Assembly: GCA_047600605.1 (NCBI GenBank)
Contig: JASGKK010000001.1
Coordinates: 1,736,001-1,800,000 of the forward strand
Direction: 5' to 3'
Origin: CAYMZZ01 sp047600605
GTDB taxonomy: Bacteria; Bacteroidota; Bacteroidia; Chitinophagales; Chitinophagaceae
DNA length: 64,000 nucleotides
Under the pieces are notes generated by a model. It was not told the origin of the DNA. It searched no databases and saw only the letters and a list, made by a program, of their open reading frames with translations. This document shows, in pieces, positions 1-7,961 of the stretch. Position 1 is the first letter of the stretch. The number at the start of each line of letters is the position of its first letter. A program made the position numbers and the translations under genes.

Positions 1-485
1 ATGACAGCTATATCCTGAAACAGCAAAACCGAAAAAGAACTTTGCCCTGCGGCAGTTTTCATTAATCCTTTTTCATTCAGCGTTTGCAAAACGATAGCAG
101 TAGATGATAAAGAAAGTATAAGGCCAATAGCCAATGCCTGTTTCCAATGCAGATCAAACAATAATGCTATCGCCGCTATGATCAGCGAAGTGCCCAACAC
201 CTGCAATCCGCCGAGACCAGCTATCGAACGACGCATTTTCCACAGCAGCTCGGGTTCCAGTTCCAATCCTATAATGAATAACATCATGACCACACCAAAC
301 TCCGCAAAATGCATGATGTCCTGTCCTTCCTTGCCAATAAAACCCATGACGGCAGGACCAATGACAATACCTGCCAGCAGATAGCCCAATACAGAACCCA
401 GCCCCAGTTTTTTTGCCAGCGGCACCATCACTACAGCAGCAGCCAGGTATACCATAGCCTGGAAAAGAAATGAATGTTGATCCAT
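1..485 (-). CDS. Monovalent cation:proton antiporter, KefB/KefC type (5' part only)
   Basis: This is the N-terminal 161 residues of a CPA2-family antiporter; the gene runs off the left edge. It starts at the ATG at 485 (MDQHSFLFQAMVYLAAAVVM) and shows successive hydrophobic helices with the family-typical stretches LGYLLAGIVIGPAVMGFI and FGVVMMLFIIGLELEPELLW, followed by SLSATAIVLQTLNEKGL. Known members exchange K+ or Na+ for H+ across the inner membrane, and KefB/KefC acidify the cytoplasm during electrophile attack. The upstream gene ends 2 bases before this start and is the matching oxidoreductase-type ancillary subunit, which supports a Kef-type reading. The regulatory RCK/TrkA-N domain would lie outside the window, so gating ligand and ion cannot be judged. 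Confidence 0.88.
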   Translation of the reverse strand, partial: MDQHSFLFQAMVYLAAAVVMVPLAKKLGLGSVLGYLLAGIVIGPAVMGFIGKEGQDIMHFAEFGVVMMLFIIGLELEPELLWKMRRSIAGLGGLQVLGTSLIIAAIALLFDLHWKQALAIGLILSLSSTAIVLQTLNEKGLMKTAAGQSSFSVLLFQDIAV

Positions 486-487
486 AA

Positions 488-1099
488 TCAGGAGGATTGA
501 AGTGATTGGGGAATGGGCAACAGATCGTTGAGGTAAGCAGCTGCTCCCAGTTGTGCAGGAGTCAGCCTGTTATTAACAATAGCAATCAGTAATTGTTCAT
601 ACTGTACGGCATAGAGATCGGCATCACTATCGGTTATACGATGGGTGCCATGTACTACAAAGGGTGGCAGGTATTCCATTTTGCATAGCCGGGCTGTTTG
701 CTCGAATGGAGCCAGAAATTCACGTACCGTAAACCGATTACGTCCTTCACGTGTATAAACGGTACGCGATGCTCCTGCAGAAACCGCATTAAACACATAT
801 TTCCCGGTAAGTGCATTACCTCTCGAGCCATAAGCCCAGTTGTGTTCCAGTACCAGGTCAAGCCATTGTTTGATCAGTGGCGGAGCACTGTACCAGTAAA
901 AAGGATGCTGCCAGATGATAAAATCATGCTCCAGCAGCAACTGTTGTTCTTTCTTTATATTGATCTCAAAATCAGGATATAACTGATACAGATCGCGGAA
1001 TGTAATGCCATCAAGGTGTGCTGCATGGCGGACCATGCGGGCCTGTACTCTTGAACGCTCCAATGCCGGATGTGCAAACAGGATTAAAACGCGTGCCAT
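488..1099 (-). CDS. NAD(P)H oxidoreductase, KefF-like ancillary protein of K+ efflux
   Basis: A 203-residue flavodoxin-fold (Flavodoxin_2) quinone reductase. The N-terminus MARVLILFAHPALERSRVQA is the FMN-binding loop of the NQO1/KefF family; HPFYWYSAPPLIKQWLDLVL and the GNALTGKY stretch are also typical. KefF proteins bind the cytoplasmic face of KefC, stimulate it and reduce quinones. The gene is followed 2 bases later by the antiporter start, so the two are co-transcribed and probably translationally coupled. It is divergent from a dioxygenase-hydrolase pair that also fits quinone detoxification. An alternative is a stand-alone NAD(P)H:quinone reductase; the coupling to the antiporter favours the KefF role. 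Confidence 0.85.
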   Translation of the reverse strand: MARVLILFAHPALERSRVQARMVRHAAHLDGITFRDLYQLYPDFEINIKKEQQLLLEHDFIIWQHPFYWYSAPPLIKQWLDLVLEHNWAYGSRGNALTGKYVFNAVSAGASRTVYTREGRNRFTVREFLAPFEQTARLCKMEYLPPFVVHGTHRITDSDADLYAVQYEQLLIAIVNNRLTPAQLGAAAYLNDLLPIPQSLQSS

Positions 1100-1330
1100 A
1101 CAACAATTTTACCGGATATTTCCGGTACGGCAAAAGCCCCTGGCCGGTATCATCCGATTTGGGTATCCGTAACCCTGATTTATACATGCTTTTCCGTAAT
1201 AAGTCTATGTTTCATGAATGGGTAAGAAACGAAATTTGTGTTGTCAATCAATTGTAAAAGCGCCTGCTGACAACCTGTTGCAGGACAACTAATAAACCGC
1301 CGGCAGAGCCGGCAAAAAAGAGAGGACAAT

Positions 1331-2281
1331 ATGAAACCTTTAATCAACGGACTTCACCACGTAACCGCCTTTGCTGATGATCCTCAGCAAAACCTGGACT
1401 TTTATGCGGGTATCCTGGGGCTCAGGCTGGTTAAGAAAACCGTCAATTTTGATGCGCCCGATGTATACCATCTTTACTATGGCAATGAAGACGGATCGCC
1501 CGGCACTATTATGACCTTTTTCCCTTACAAGGGGATCAGTAAAGGACGTCAGGGCAAGGGGCAGCTTACCACTACTTCTTTTTCTATACCAGCCGATAGT
1601 CTGGGTTACTGGACAGAGCGGTTAAAAAAATTCGGTATCAAACATTCCGATCCGCAGGAGCGTTTCAACGAAGCATTCATTTATTTCGAAGACAATGATG
1701 GGTTGGGACTTGAGCTGGTGGCCAGCGATAAAGATGAGCGGCCTGCTTTTTCCTATGGTCAGATCCCGCTGGGACATGCGGTAAAAGGATTTCACAGTAT
1801 TACTCTTAGTGAAGACGGCTACGAAAAGACAGGCGCATTGCTCAGCAACTACATGAATCACGAATTGCTGGGCGAAAGCACTAACCGATTCCGTTACAGC
1901 GCAAGCGGTAAAGTAGGCGATCTCGTTGATGTGGTATGTGAACCAGACCGTTTGCGTGGCCTGGGTGGATCAGGCACTGTGCATCATGTGGCTTTCAGCA
2001 CCAACGATGACAGCAGCATTGTGGAAATGCAGGAACGCCTGTCTTCAAAAGGCTTCAGTGTGACACCGGTGCTGGATCGCCAGTATTTTCACAGTATTTA
2101 TTTCCGTGAGCCGGGTGGTGTGCTTTTTGAAGTAGCTACCAATCCTCCGGGATTTGCAATAGATGAACCAAAAGATCAACTGGGACAGGGTCTTAAACTG
2201 CCAGCCTGGGAAGAACCCAAGCGCGAGCGGATTGAAAAAGGCCTGACTCCTATCAGTTTTGACTGGAAAAAATTTATCTGA
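1331..2281 (+). CDS. Ring-cleaving dioxygenase, MhqO/MhqE-like (two VOC domains)
   Basis: A 316-residue protein of two tandem vicinal-oxygen-chelate (glyoxalase/bleomycin) domains, roughly residues 7-150 and 155-280. It starts MKPLINGLHHVTAFADDPQQ; metal-ligand candidates are His9/His10 in LHHVTAF and the HHVAFST and GVLFEVAT segments of the second domain. In Bacillus, relatives (MhqE, MhqO, MhqA) are induced by hydroquinones and thought to open their rings. The gene leads a plus-strand unit with a hydrolase 30 bases downstream, the same pairing as Bacillus mhqE-mhqD. An upstream GCCGGCAGAGCCGGC hairpin lies about 15 bases before the start. Family assignment is firm; substrate is inferred. 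Confidence 0.86.
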   Translation: MKPLINGLHHVTAFADDPQQNLDFYAGILGLRLVKKTVNFDAPDVYHLYYGNEDGSPGTIMTFFPYKGISKGRQGKGQLTTTSFSIPADSLGYWTERLKKFGIKHSDPQERFNEAFIYFEDNDGLGLELVASDKDERPAFSYGQIPLGHAVKGFHSITLSEDGYEKTGALLSNYMNHELLGESTNRFRYSASGKVGDLVDVVCEPDRLRGLGGSGTVHHVAFSTNDDSSIVEMQERLSSKGFSVTPVLDRQYFHSIYFREPGGVLFEVATNPPGFAIDEPKDQLGQGLKLPAWEEPKRERIEKGLTPISFDWKKFI

Positions 2282-2311
2282 TTATCTCAAACTTCTTTTG
2301 AAGAAATAAAA

Positions 2312-2959
2312 ATGGAAACACCTCTTCATACTAATCAGGTGCTCACTGCAGGCCTGCCACTCGAAAAAGCTTCCAGGGCTTTAATACTGGTTCATGGCAG
2401 GGGTGGTACAGCCGCCGATATCCTTCAGTTGCGTCAGCATTTGCAGCTGAAGGACTTTGCAGTACTGGCCCCGCAGGCTACACAGAATACCTGGTATCCC
2501 TATAGCTTTCTGGCACCTCCTGCGCAGAATGAACCCTGGCTTACTGCGGCTATCGACAATCTTCGGCATGTGGTGGAAAATGTACAAAAGACTATTGCGA
2601 CGGAACATATTTACCTGGCCAGCTTTTCGCAGGGCGCCTGTCTTACCCTGGAGTTTGCGGCCCGGCATGCACAGCGTTTTGGCGGAGTGATTGCCTTTAC
2701 CGGTGGTCTCATTGGCGACCGGATGTACCCGGATCATTACCAGGGAGATTTTGCGGGCACGCCGATCTATATCGGCAGCAGTGATACCGATCCGCATGTA
2801 CCGCTGACACGGATATATGCCAGCGAGAATATCCTCAACAATATGGGAGCTGCCGTGCAAACGGATATTTTTCCGGGCATGGCGCATACCATCCTGGAGC
2901 CGGAGATTATAGCAGCCAACCGCATCCTGAGTGGCAACGATCAACCCGCTAACGGATAG
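2312..2959 (+). CDS. Carboxylesterase/phospholipase-family hydrolase, MhqD-like
   Basis: A 215-residue alpha/beta hydrolase of the Abhydrolase_2 (YpfH/MhqD) family. The oxyanion-loop sequence ALILVHGRGGTAADI is at residues 23-37, the nucleophile elbow SFSQG has Ser106, and GSSDTDPHVP and PGMAHTI supply the acid and the histidine. There is no signal peptide, so the enzyme is cytoplasmic. It lies 30 bases behind the ring-cleaving dioxygenase and probably acts on its products or on related esters. Bacillus MhqD is encoded directly beside the dioxygenase MhqE. Small esterases of this family are broad in substrate, so the exact substrate is open. Confidence 0.85.
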   Translation: METPLHTNQVLTAGLPLEKASRALILVHGRGGTAADILQLRQHLQLKDFAVLAPQATQNTWYPYSFLAPPAQNEPWLTAAIDNLRHVVENVQKTIATEHIYLASFSQGACLTLEFAARHAQRFGGVIAFTGGLIGDRMYPDHYQGDFAGTPIYIGSSDTDPHVPLTRIYASENILNNMGAAVQTDIFPGMAHTILEPEIIAANRILSGNDQPANG

Positions 2960-2991
2960 TTTTATTACTTTCATTTTAAAATTCACATTAT

Positions 2992-3303
2992 ATGATCAAC
3001 ATCCCCGATACGGTCAACTGGGTCGACAATAAAGAGGCTCATCAATATGAATGGTGGATTGAGGGCTACCTGGCCAAAGTAGAATATCGTCATATGCGCC
3101 AGGGCGGCATTGCTCTTACACATACTGAAACGGCACCTGAAATGGAAGGGAAAGGTGTAGCCGGGAAACTGGTAAAAGCACTGCTGGATCATTTCACGGC
3201 GGAAAAAATACAGATATGGCCTTACTGCCCGTATGTGTATGCCTATCTGCAGCGTCATCCGGAATATAAATCGCTGGTGCACCCGGAATTTACGATACAA
3301 TAA
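2992..3303 (+). CDS. Small GNAT-type N-acetyltransferase, YjdJ-like
   Basis: A 103-residue single-domain protein of the short GNAT subgroup (YjdJ/GCN5-like). It shows GGIALTHTETAPEMEGKGVAGKLVKALLDHF: a beta-strand followed by the acetyl-CoA pyrophosphate loop (E-G-K-G-V-A-G-K), then IWPYCPYVYAYLQRHPEYKSLV, the characteristic C-terminal cysteine-containing motif of this subgroup. Members are about 95-110 residues long, so it is full length. It begins 32 bases after the hydrolase stop and may belong to the same transcript. The substrate of the family is unknown. A 9-mer repeat tract begins about 15 bases after the stop codon. Confidence 0.85.
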   Translation: MINIPDTVNWVDNKEAHQYEWWIEGYLAKVEYRHMRQGGIALTHTETAPEMEGKGVAGKLVKALLDHFTAEKIQIWPYCPYVYAYLQRHPEYKSLVHPEFTIQ

Positions 3304-3318
3304 ATGGCCGGTGGTCAG

Positions 3319-3353
3319 GTATAAAAGTTGAAAGGTTTAAAGGGTATAAAGTG
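3319..3353. repeat. Intergenic 9-mer repeat tract, copy 1
   Basis: Read on the minus strand this is CTTTATACC then CTTTAAACC then TTTCAAC, a degenerate tandem of the 9-mer CTTTAWACY. The same 9-mer occurs at 17.3, 27.0 and 57.8 kb. This short copy follows the acetyltransferase stop codon. Confidence 0.6.
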
Positions 3354-3378
3354 TTTTTTCATTCTGTCAACTATCTAC

Positions 3379-3410
3379 AAAAAAGCGCCTGCTGCAAAAG
3401 CAACAAGCGC
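3379..3410 (-). terminator. Rho-independent terminator for the DUF4136 lipoprotein gene
   Basis: On the minus strand an 11-bp stem (arms 3400-3410 and 3385-3395, fully paired if G-U pairs are allowed) with a UUUU loop is followed by six U. It lies about 30 bases beyond the stop of the lipoprotein gene. Confidence 0.7.
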
Positions 3411-3438
3411 GTGGAAACAAACCGTCCTTATCAACAAA

Positions 3439-4023
3439 TCAGTTTTTAGCTACATCAAATTTTTTGAAAATGGCACGAACGCTGGACTGGATCTCTTTAC
3501 TGCTCAGATGACGGCTATCGACTTCTCCGGTCGACCAGCCCTGCCAGATAGTTTTATCCGTCTTTGCATCTGCCATGGTAATCGTAACAGTGCCTTCGCG
3601 TGTGGGTACGCTGTAGTCATCGTATCCAACAAACCGCGAGGGGTAATAAACTGTATAAAAACGACGTGCATAGGGATTATAAAAAGAACGGGTAAACGGA
3701 CGACTGTAAACCGGATCTGAATTTCGGCGCGATGACCGCTCTACCAGTACATCATAGCTAAGCAATACATCCGGGTTGTCGGTCGTTTCTTTCCATCCGG
3801 CCGAACGTTCGAGTTCTTTATTTACCGCTTCTCTTATCTTTTTCTCTGCCAGGTCATTTGTCTTGTTTCCTTTTGAGGATTCTTTCTTCTCTGTCCATGC
3901 AAATGTTTTATACTGACTAAAATCAACGGCATCGTCTTTTTCGATATGAGCTGCGGGAGCGCAACCTGCCAGCAGTAACAACAATGCCAGCACTCCACTC
4001 CCCAGTATGCTATTCTTCTTCAT
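3439..4023 (-). CDS. DUF4136-domain lipoprotein
   Basis: A 194-residue predicted lipoprotein. I chose the ATG at 4023 (MKKNSILGSGVLALLLLLAG) rather than an in-frame ATG 12 codons earlier, because GGGAGTGAT sits just before it and a clean signal peptide with lipobox LAGC follows directly. The mature part contains DFSQYKTFAWTE, REAVNKELERSAGW and PDVLLSYDVLVE, the hallmark of DUF4136, and a C-terminal WQGWSTGEVDS. The family is found in envelopes of Proteobacteria and Bacteroidota; its function is unknown. Gene and terminator form a single-gene unit. Confidence 0.85.
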   Translation of the reverse strand: MKKNSILGSGVLALLLLLAGCAPAAHIEKDDAVDFSQYKTFAWTEKKESSKGNKTNDLAEKKIREAVNKELERSAGWKETTDNPDVLLSYDVLVERSSRRNSDPVYSRPFTRSFYNPYARRFYTVYYPSRFVGYDDYSVPTREGTVTITMADAKTDKTIWQGWSTGEVDSRHLSSKEIQSSVRAIFKKFDVAKN

Positions 4024-4208
4024 AATCACTCCCTTTTTAAAATGTATGTCAAAAAGCATTCTGGTATATAAACGAAAAAAAAGAGCCGCCGTTTATTAAG
4101 GAGTTGTGAAAATGGCAGGAGATTAACAATCTGTTAGCAATAGGAAAAATACCGGGGAAATATTCTTCTGCAGCATCGCAATGCATTGCGTTATTACAGA
4201 CCCCGGGG

Positions 4209-6341
4209 TCAACGCGCCGGGGCATGTCCACTGATCTTTTGAAAAAGATCGTTGGGACGGAATGGCTTATGAATAAAATCGGTAAACCCTTTTTGCAACA
4301 GATCCTGCTCGATATCATCATAGACAGCAGCCGTGAATGCCAGCACCGGCACACGTTCATCTACCTTTCTGATTTCGCGCAAGGCTGCCGTTCCGTCCAT
4401 TTCGGGCATTTCCAGATCAAACAGTAATAAATGAAACCGGTCAGGCGAAAATTTTTCAACGGCTTCTTTTCCATTCACAGCCTCTTCCACATCTACACCC
4501 CAGCGGGAAAGAAAGCGGCGTGCCACCGACATGTTTACAGGGTTATCTTCGGCCACGAGTACACGCAATCCCTGCAGGCTATCCCGTTCTATCGGCACCG
4601 CCTCTTCCTGTATCGGTTGACGCGCCGGTGCGATACCCAGTTCGAGCATGAATACAAATTTGGTACCCCTGCCCACTTCACTTTGCATAACCAATTCTGA
4701 ACCAAAGAGCTTGAGAATATCTTTTGTAATGGTCAGCCCCAGGCCGGTTCCTCCATACTTGCGTGTAGTATCGGTATCTGCCTGTGTAAAACTTTCAAAT
4801 ATTTCTTTTCGTTTATCTTCCGGAATACCAATGCCGGTATCCTGTATCATAAACTGAACGGTAGCATGCGAGCTGCTGGCCAGTATTCTGTTTACGGCCA
4901 CTGTAATATGCCCCTGAGGAGTAAACTTGATAGCGTTGCTTAGCAGATTATTGAGAACCTGGTTTAGCCGCAATTCGTCTGTGAGCAGTTCCAGGTCGAG
5001 TGCAGGATCGACAAATGTTTTAAACTGCAGGCCTTTGGCTGATATCTGAGGTGAAAACCGGCTCATGAGTTGCCGGGAGAACATCCGCATATTCACAGGC
5101 ACATTGACCAGCTCAACCTTTCCGGCTTCCATCTTGGTATGATCGAGAATATCATTGACCAGGTTGAGCATATGTTCCGAAGAAAACCGGAGTATATCCA
5201 GATGTGGACGTTGTGTTTCCAGGAAATCTTCTTCCAGCAGCAGGTTGGCTGCACCAATGATCCCATTGAGAGGGGTCCGTAATTCATGGCTCATATTGCT
5301 CAGAAAACGGGTCTTGAGACGTGCCGCTGATTCAGCGCGTTCCTTTGCTTTCATGAGTTCAAACTCAGCCGACTTCACATTGGTGATATCCAGGATGCTG
5401 ATCTTTAAAAAAGAAGTTTGTTTATATTCAAAAGACACCACACTGGCATATCCAAAAAAGTTGCGTCCGGTTCTGGTAATGAGGCTCAGTTCTCCCTGCC
5501 AGTTCATATTTACGCCAGTTTGCCCGGTATGCCACAGTGTACCGAATTTATTGACCTGCTCCTTATCGAGCCAGTCTTCCAGTTGCGTGCCTTCCACCAG
5601 TTTTTTGTCTTTTATTTCAAATAACTCTACGGTACGCTGATTACAATCTGCTACAATATGATCTTCCATTCTCACAATAAACACACTATCGAGAGAGGTA
5701 TTGAAAATAGCATCCGTAAACTGCTTTTCGGTGAGCAATTGGTTTTCCTTTATCCGGTTGCTGCGCAGGATCAGGTAAGAAATATACATCGTCAGTGAAA
5801 CCGACAGCATAAGGCGTGAGTGAAAAATACTGTTTACAACCAGCCCGCTCATTTTCTGAATACCCGTGTTGGTTGGAATCAGATAAATGGTACAGAAAAT
5901 ACAGAGGATTGTAAAAATATAAGTGACTATAAGCTCTCTGTAGCTGGTATATACCCTTACCAGGAAAGCCATAGCGATAAGCGCGGGGAAATAATACATA
6001 TAGGCGCCTGTACGTGCCCCTTCCACAACACTTAACCCTGCAATAAATAAATTAACGGTAAGTACAAATAATGCCCTTGCACATTTGTAGCAACGCCAGT
6101 AGTTGAGACAGATAGCCAGGAAGAAAAGCGAACAGGCTGCTACATTTGCAAAAGCGCTGAGGTAAAGCGCTGCATTAAAGTAGATAATGAGCATGGCCAG
6201 GTTTACCAATGCCGCAAACAGCAATATCCTGTTCATGAGCATCACAGGCTTTCGCTCATTATCAGACATTGCAGGTTTAATACCGGCATCGCTGATGCTG
6301 TACCATGTTGTATGCAACAAACCAGCAGTTAGTTTTCCCAT
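4209..6341 (-). CDS. Membrane hybrid sensor histidine kinase with PAS and receiver domains
   Basis: A 710-residue hybrid kinase. About six hydrophobic segments (residues 38-195) form an N-terminal membrane sensor, followed by a PAS-like domain (205-320), a HisKA domain with phospho-accepting His352 in FLSNMSHELRTPLNGI, an ATPase domain with N box (LNQVLNNLLSNAIKF), G1 (DTGIGIPED) and G2 (GGTGLGLTI), and a C-terminal receiver with Asp642 in LLLFDLEMPEMDG and Lys in FIHKPF. An internal start at MSDNERKPV is possible. The gene is divergent from an Hpt gene and a LytTR regulator; the arrangement implies a His-Asp-His-Asp relay from this receiver through the Hpt protein. The stimulus is unknown. 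Confidence 0.92.
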   Translation of the reverse strand: MGKLTAGLLHTTWYSISDAGIKPAMSDNERKPVMLMNRILLFAALVNLAMLIIYFNAALYLSAFANVAACSLFFLAICLNYWRCYKCARALFVLTVNLFIAGLSVVEGARTGAYMYYFPALIAMAFLVRVYTSYRELIVTYIFTILCIFCTIYLIPTNTGIQKMSGLVVNSIFHSRLMLSVSLTMYISYLILRSNRIKENQLLTEKQFTDAIFNTSLDSVFIVRMEDHIVADCNQRTVELFEIKDKKLVEGTQLEDWLDKEQVNKFGTLWHTGQTGVNMNWQGELSLITRTGRNFFGYASVVSFEYKQTSFLKISILDITNVKSAEFELMKAKERAESAARLKTRFLSNMSHELRTPLNGIIGAANLLLEEDFLETQRPHLDILRFSSEHMLNLVNDILDHTKMEAGKVELVNVPVNMRMFSRQLMSRFSPQISAKGLQFKTFVDPALDLELLTDELRLNQVLNNLLSNAIKFTPQGHITVAVNRILASSSHATVQFMIQDTGIGIPEDKRKEIFESFTQADTDTTRKYGGTGLGLTITKDILKLFGSELVMQSEVGRGTKFVFMLELGIAPARQPIQEEAVPIERDSLQGLRVLVAEDNPVNMSVARRFLSRWGVDVEEAVNGKEAVEKFSPDRFHLLLFDLEMPEMDGTAALREIRKVDERVPVLAFTAAVYDDIEQDLLQKGFTDFIHKPFRPNDLFQKISGHAPAR

Positions 6342-6434
6342 AAGGCTGGATAAATTGGATTCCGGATTTTTTCAACCGCACAAAAATGCCTAATTTGTTT
6401 CTCATTAACGTCTGAAAAGCGTTTCTATTTTCCT

Positions 6435-6839
6435 ATGTCCCTGATTGAAAACACAAGTTTGTTCTCCTTCGACAAACGTCTTGATAGTAAACACCTATAC
6501 TCGCTATACGGAAACGATTACATCTGGATTCAGGAAATCTTCCGCATAGCACACGAAAACTTTCCCGCTGATCTTGCTTCTGTTCGCCAGGCCTGGGATG
6601 CACAGGATATGGATAGTTTAAAACGATCTGTTCATAAGATAAAGCCCACTTTCGGATTCATTGGTTTACCTGGTTTGCAACAGACCTGCAAAGATCTCGA
6701 AATGTCGATTGCCCAGGATGCTTCGGCCTCTGCATTACACAGCCAGTTGCAGACATTGCTGGCGCAATGTGATGAATGTGCCGAAATACTTGGTCAGGAG
6801 TTGTCCCGGCTTATTGCTTATAATGAATCAGCAGCATGA
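6435..6839 (+). CDS. Hpt-domain phosphotransfer protein
   Basis: A 134-residue stand-alone histidine phosphotransfer protein. The candidate phospho-accepting histidine is His67 in SVHKIKPTFGFIGLPGL, which matches the Hpt signature, and the rest is helical as expected of a four-helix bundle. Its stop codon overlaps the next gene's start by 4 bases (ATGA), so it is translationally coupled to the LytTR regulator. It is divergent from the hybrid kinase and is the obvious intermediate between that kinase's receiver and the regulator. Confidence 0.87.
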   Translation: MSLIENTSLFSFDKRLDSKHLYSLYGNDYIWIQEIFRIAHENFPADLASVRQAWDAQDMDSLKRSVHKIKPTFGFIGLPGLQQTCKDLEMSIAQDASASALHSQLQTLLAQCDECAEILGQELSRLIAYNESAA

Positions 6840-7519
6840 TGTTGTCCTGCGTCATAGTAGAAGACCTTGCCATTGCTGCAGCTTATCTCAAAAGCTGTTG
6901 TGAACGGCATGGGCAGATTCGTGTCACCGGTGTTTATGGCACTGTACAGGAAGCGCTGGCAGGCCTGCAGGCACACCCTGCTGATATTATTTTTCTTGAT
7001 GTGGAAATGCCCGATGCCAGTGGTTTTGCATTACTTGATCAGTTAAACTATCGCCCTAAAGTAATCCTCACTACCGGCAAAAAAGAGTATGCTTATGATG
7101 CTTTCGAGCATCATGTAACTGATTTTCTGAAAAAGCCTTTTACTTATCGCCGTTTTGAAGAAGCTATAAAAAAAGCGCTGGGTACTTTTCATTATGCACC
7201 CGCATCGTCCGATCATATTTTTGTTAAAGTTAATGGCTCACTGATCAGACTTCCGTTAAGTGAAATACTGTATGTGGAGAGCGTGGGTGATTATGTACGG
7301 TTTGTAACTGCTAAGAATAAATACTTAAGCCATCATACAATAAAAGGCATATTTGCAGAATTGCCTGCTACTGATTTTATAAAGATTCATCGTTCTTATA
7401 TCGTTAATAAACAGGCAGTGACAGCTATTAAAGAACAATCATTACTCGTAGATGAGCGGGAACTGCCGGTAAGTAAAGCCAACAGGGCTATTGTAAAAAA
7501 ACTGATAAGCGGGAAGTAA
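6836..7519 (+). CDS. LytTR-family response regulator
   Basis: A 227-residue regulator: receiver domain at residues 1-120 (phospho-acceptor Asp in IIFLDVEMPD, Thr/Lys switch residues in ILTTGK and FLKKPF) and a LytTR DNA-binding domain at about 130-227 (IFVKVNGSLIRLPLSEILYV, FIKIHRSYIVN, LPVSKANRAIVKKLI). The start overlaps the Hpt stop codon. LytTR regulators are usually paired with LytS/LytST-type kinases; phosphorylation through an Hpt protein would be less usual. Targets cannot be read from the sequence; an autoregulatory site was not recognised. Confidence 0.92.
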   Translation: MMLSCVIVEDLAIAAAYLKSCCERHGQIRVTGVYGTVQEALAGLQAHPADIIFLDVEMPDASGFALLDQLNYRPKVILTTGKKEYAYDAFEHHVTDFLKKPFTYRRFEEAIKKALGTFHYAPASSDHIFVKVNGSLIRLPLSEILYVESVGDYVRFVTAKNKYLSHHTIKGIFAELPATDFIKIHRSYIVNKQAVTAIKEQSLLVDERELPVSKANRAIVKKLISGK

Positions 7520-7620
7520 GTGTTGCTGTTTCCAAAAAACGATAAATTGAGTCAGATCATCGAAAAAGGTTAGGCTGCTATTTATATACTTCGCATCTTT
7601 GTACTGTCAATTTTTGGCAT

Positions 7621-7788
7621 ATGCTATGGACCGATCCATTGCATCCAATTATCTCCGGAAAAGCCGAACTGACCAGTATAACACGAAAAGCCACCGATAT
7701 CAGATGTAAAAGCCGAAAGGCCTGTGTAGCCGATTCAATTCCGACGAAACCGTGTAAAAGCCAAATCCTTCCGAAGAAGCCTGTTTAA
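7621..7788 (+). CDS. Possible 55-residue peptide (doubtful)
   Basis: An ATG 20 bases after the possible -7 box opens a 55-codon frame beginning MLWTDPLHPIISGKAELTSI and continuing rich in Lys, Ser, Thr and Cys, ending PKKPV. There is no membrane segment or familiar motif. In another frame the same stretch ends in a protein-like but start-less tail (NPYEKEFYSLIEHERF, stop at 7902-7904), so the region may instead be a decayed gene or non-coding RNA. Listed because it is the only plausible reading frame in this gap. Confidence 0.2.
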   Translation: MLWTDPLHPIISGKAELTSITRKATDIRCKSRKACVADSIPTKPCKSQILPKKPV

Positions 7789-7906
7789 GATCCGGACATT
7801 CATGGATAACCCCGAAAAAAGATGCGGTATACTGCATCAGCATTCAAAATCTGAATCCCTACGAGAAAGAATTCTACTCTCTGATTGAACACGAAAGATT
7901 TTGAAG

Positions 7907-7935
7907 ACCGTACCATTTCCTGGTACGGTTTTTTT
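7907..7935 (+). terminator. Perfect Rho-independent terminator
   Basis: ACCGTACCA, loop TTTCC, TGGTACGGT, then seven T. It faces plus and can end either the LytTR transcript or a separate RNA starting near 7600. The complement has no matching U-run, so it does not serve the convergent hydrolase gene. Confidence 0.88.
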
Positions 7936-7961
7936 ATTTGTCATGCTGGCCGGTCAAACGC

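Larger units (their letters stand above)
7594..7935 (+). ncRNA. Putative small transcript with repeated AAAAGCC motifs and a strong terminator
   Basis: The 442 bases between the LytTR gene and the convergent hydrolase gene contain no recognisable gene but are not featureless. A possible -7 box CATCTTTG lies at 7594-7601. The heptamer AAAAGCC then occurs at 7659, 7686, 7708 and 7756, with AAGAAGCC at 7775 and a GCC-GAAA-GGC tetraloop hairpin near 7712. The stretch ends in a perfect 9-bp terminator hairpin. It could be a trans-acting RNA, a leader or trailer of the regulator transcript, or the template for the 55-codon frame at 7621-7788. No known RNA family was recognised. Confidence 0.3.
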
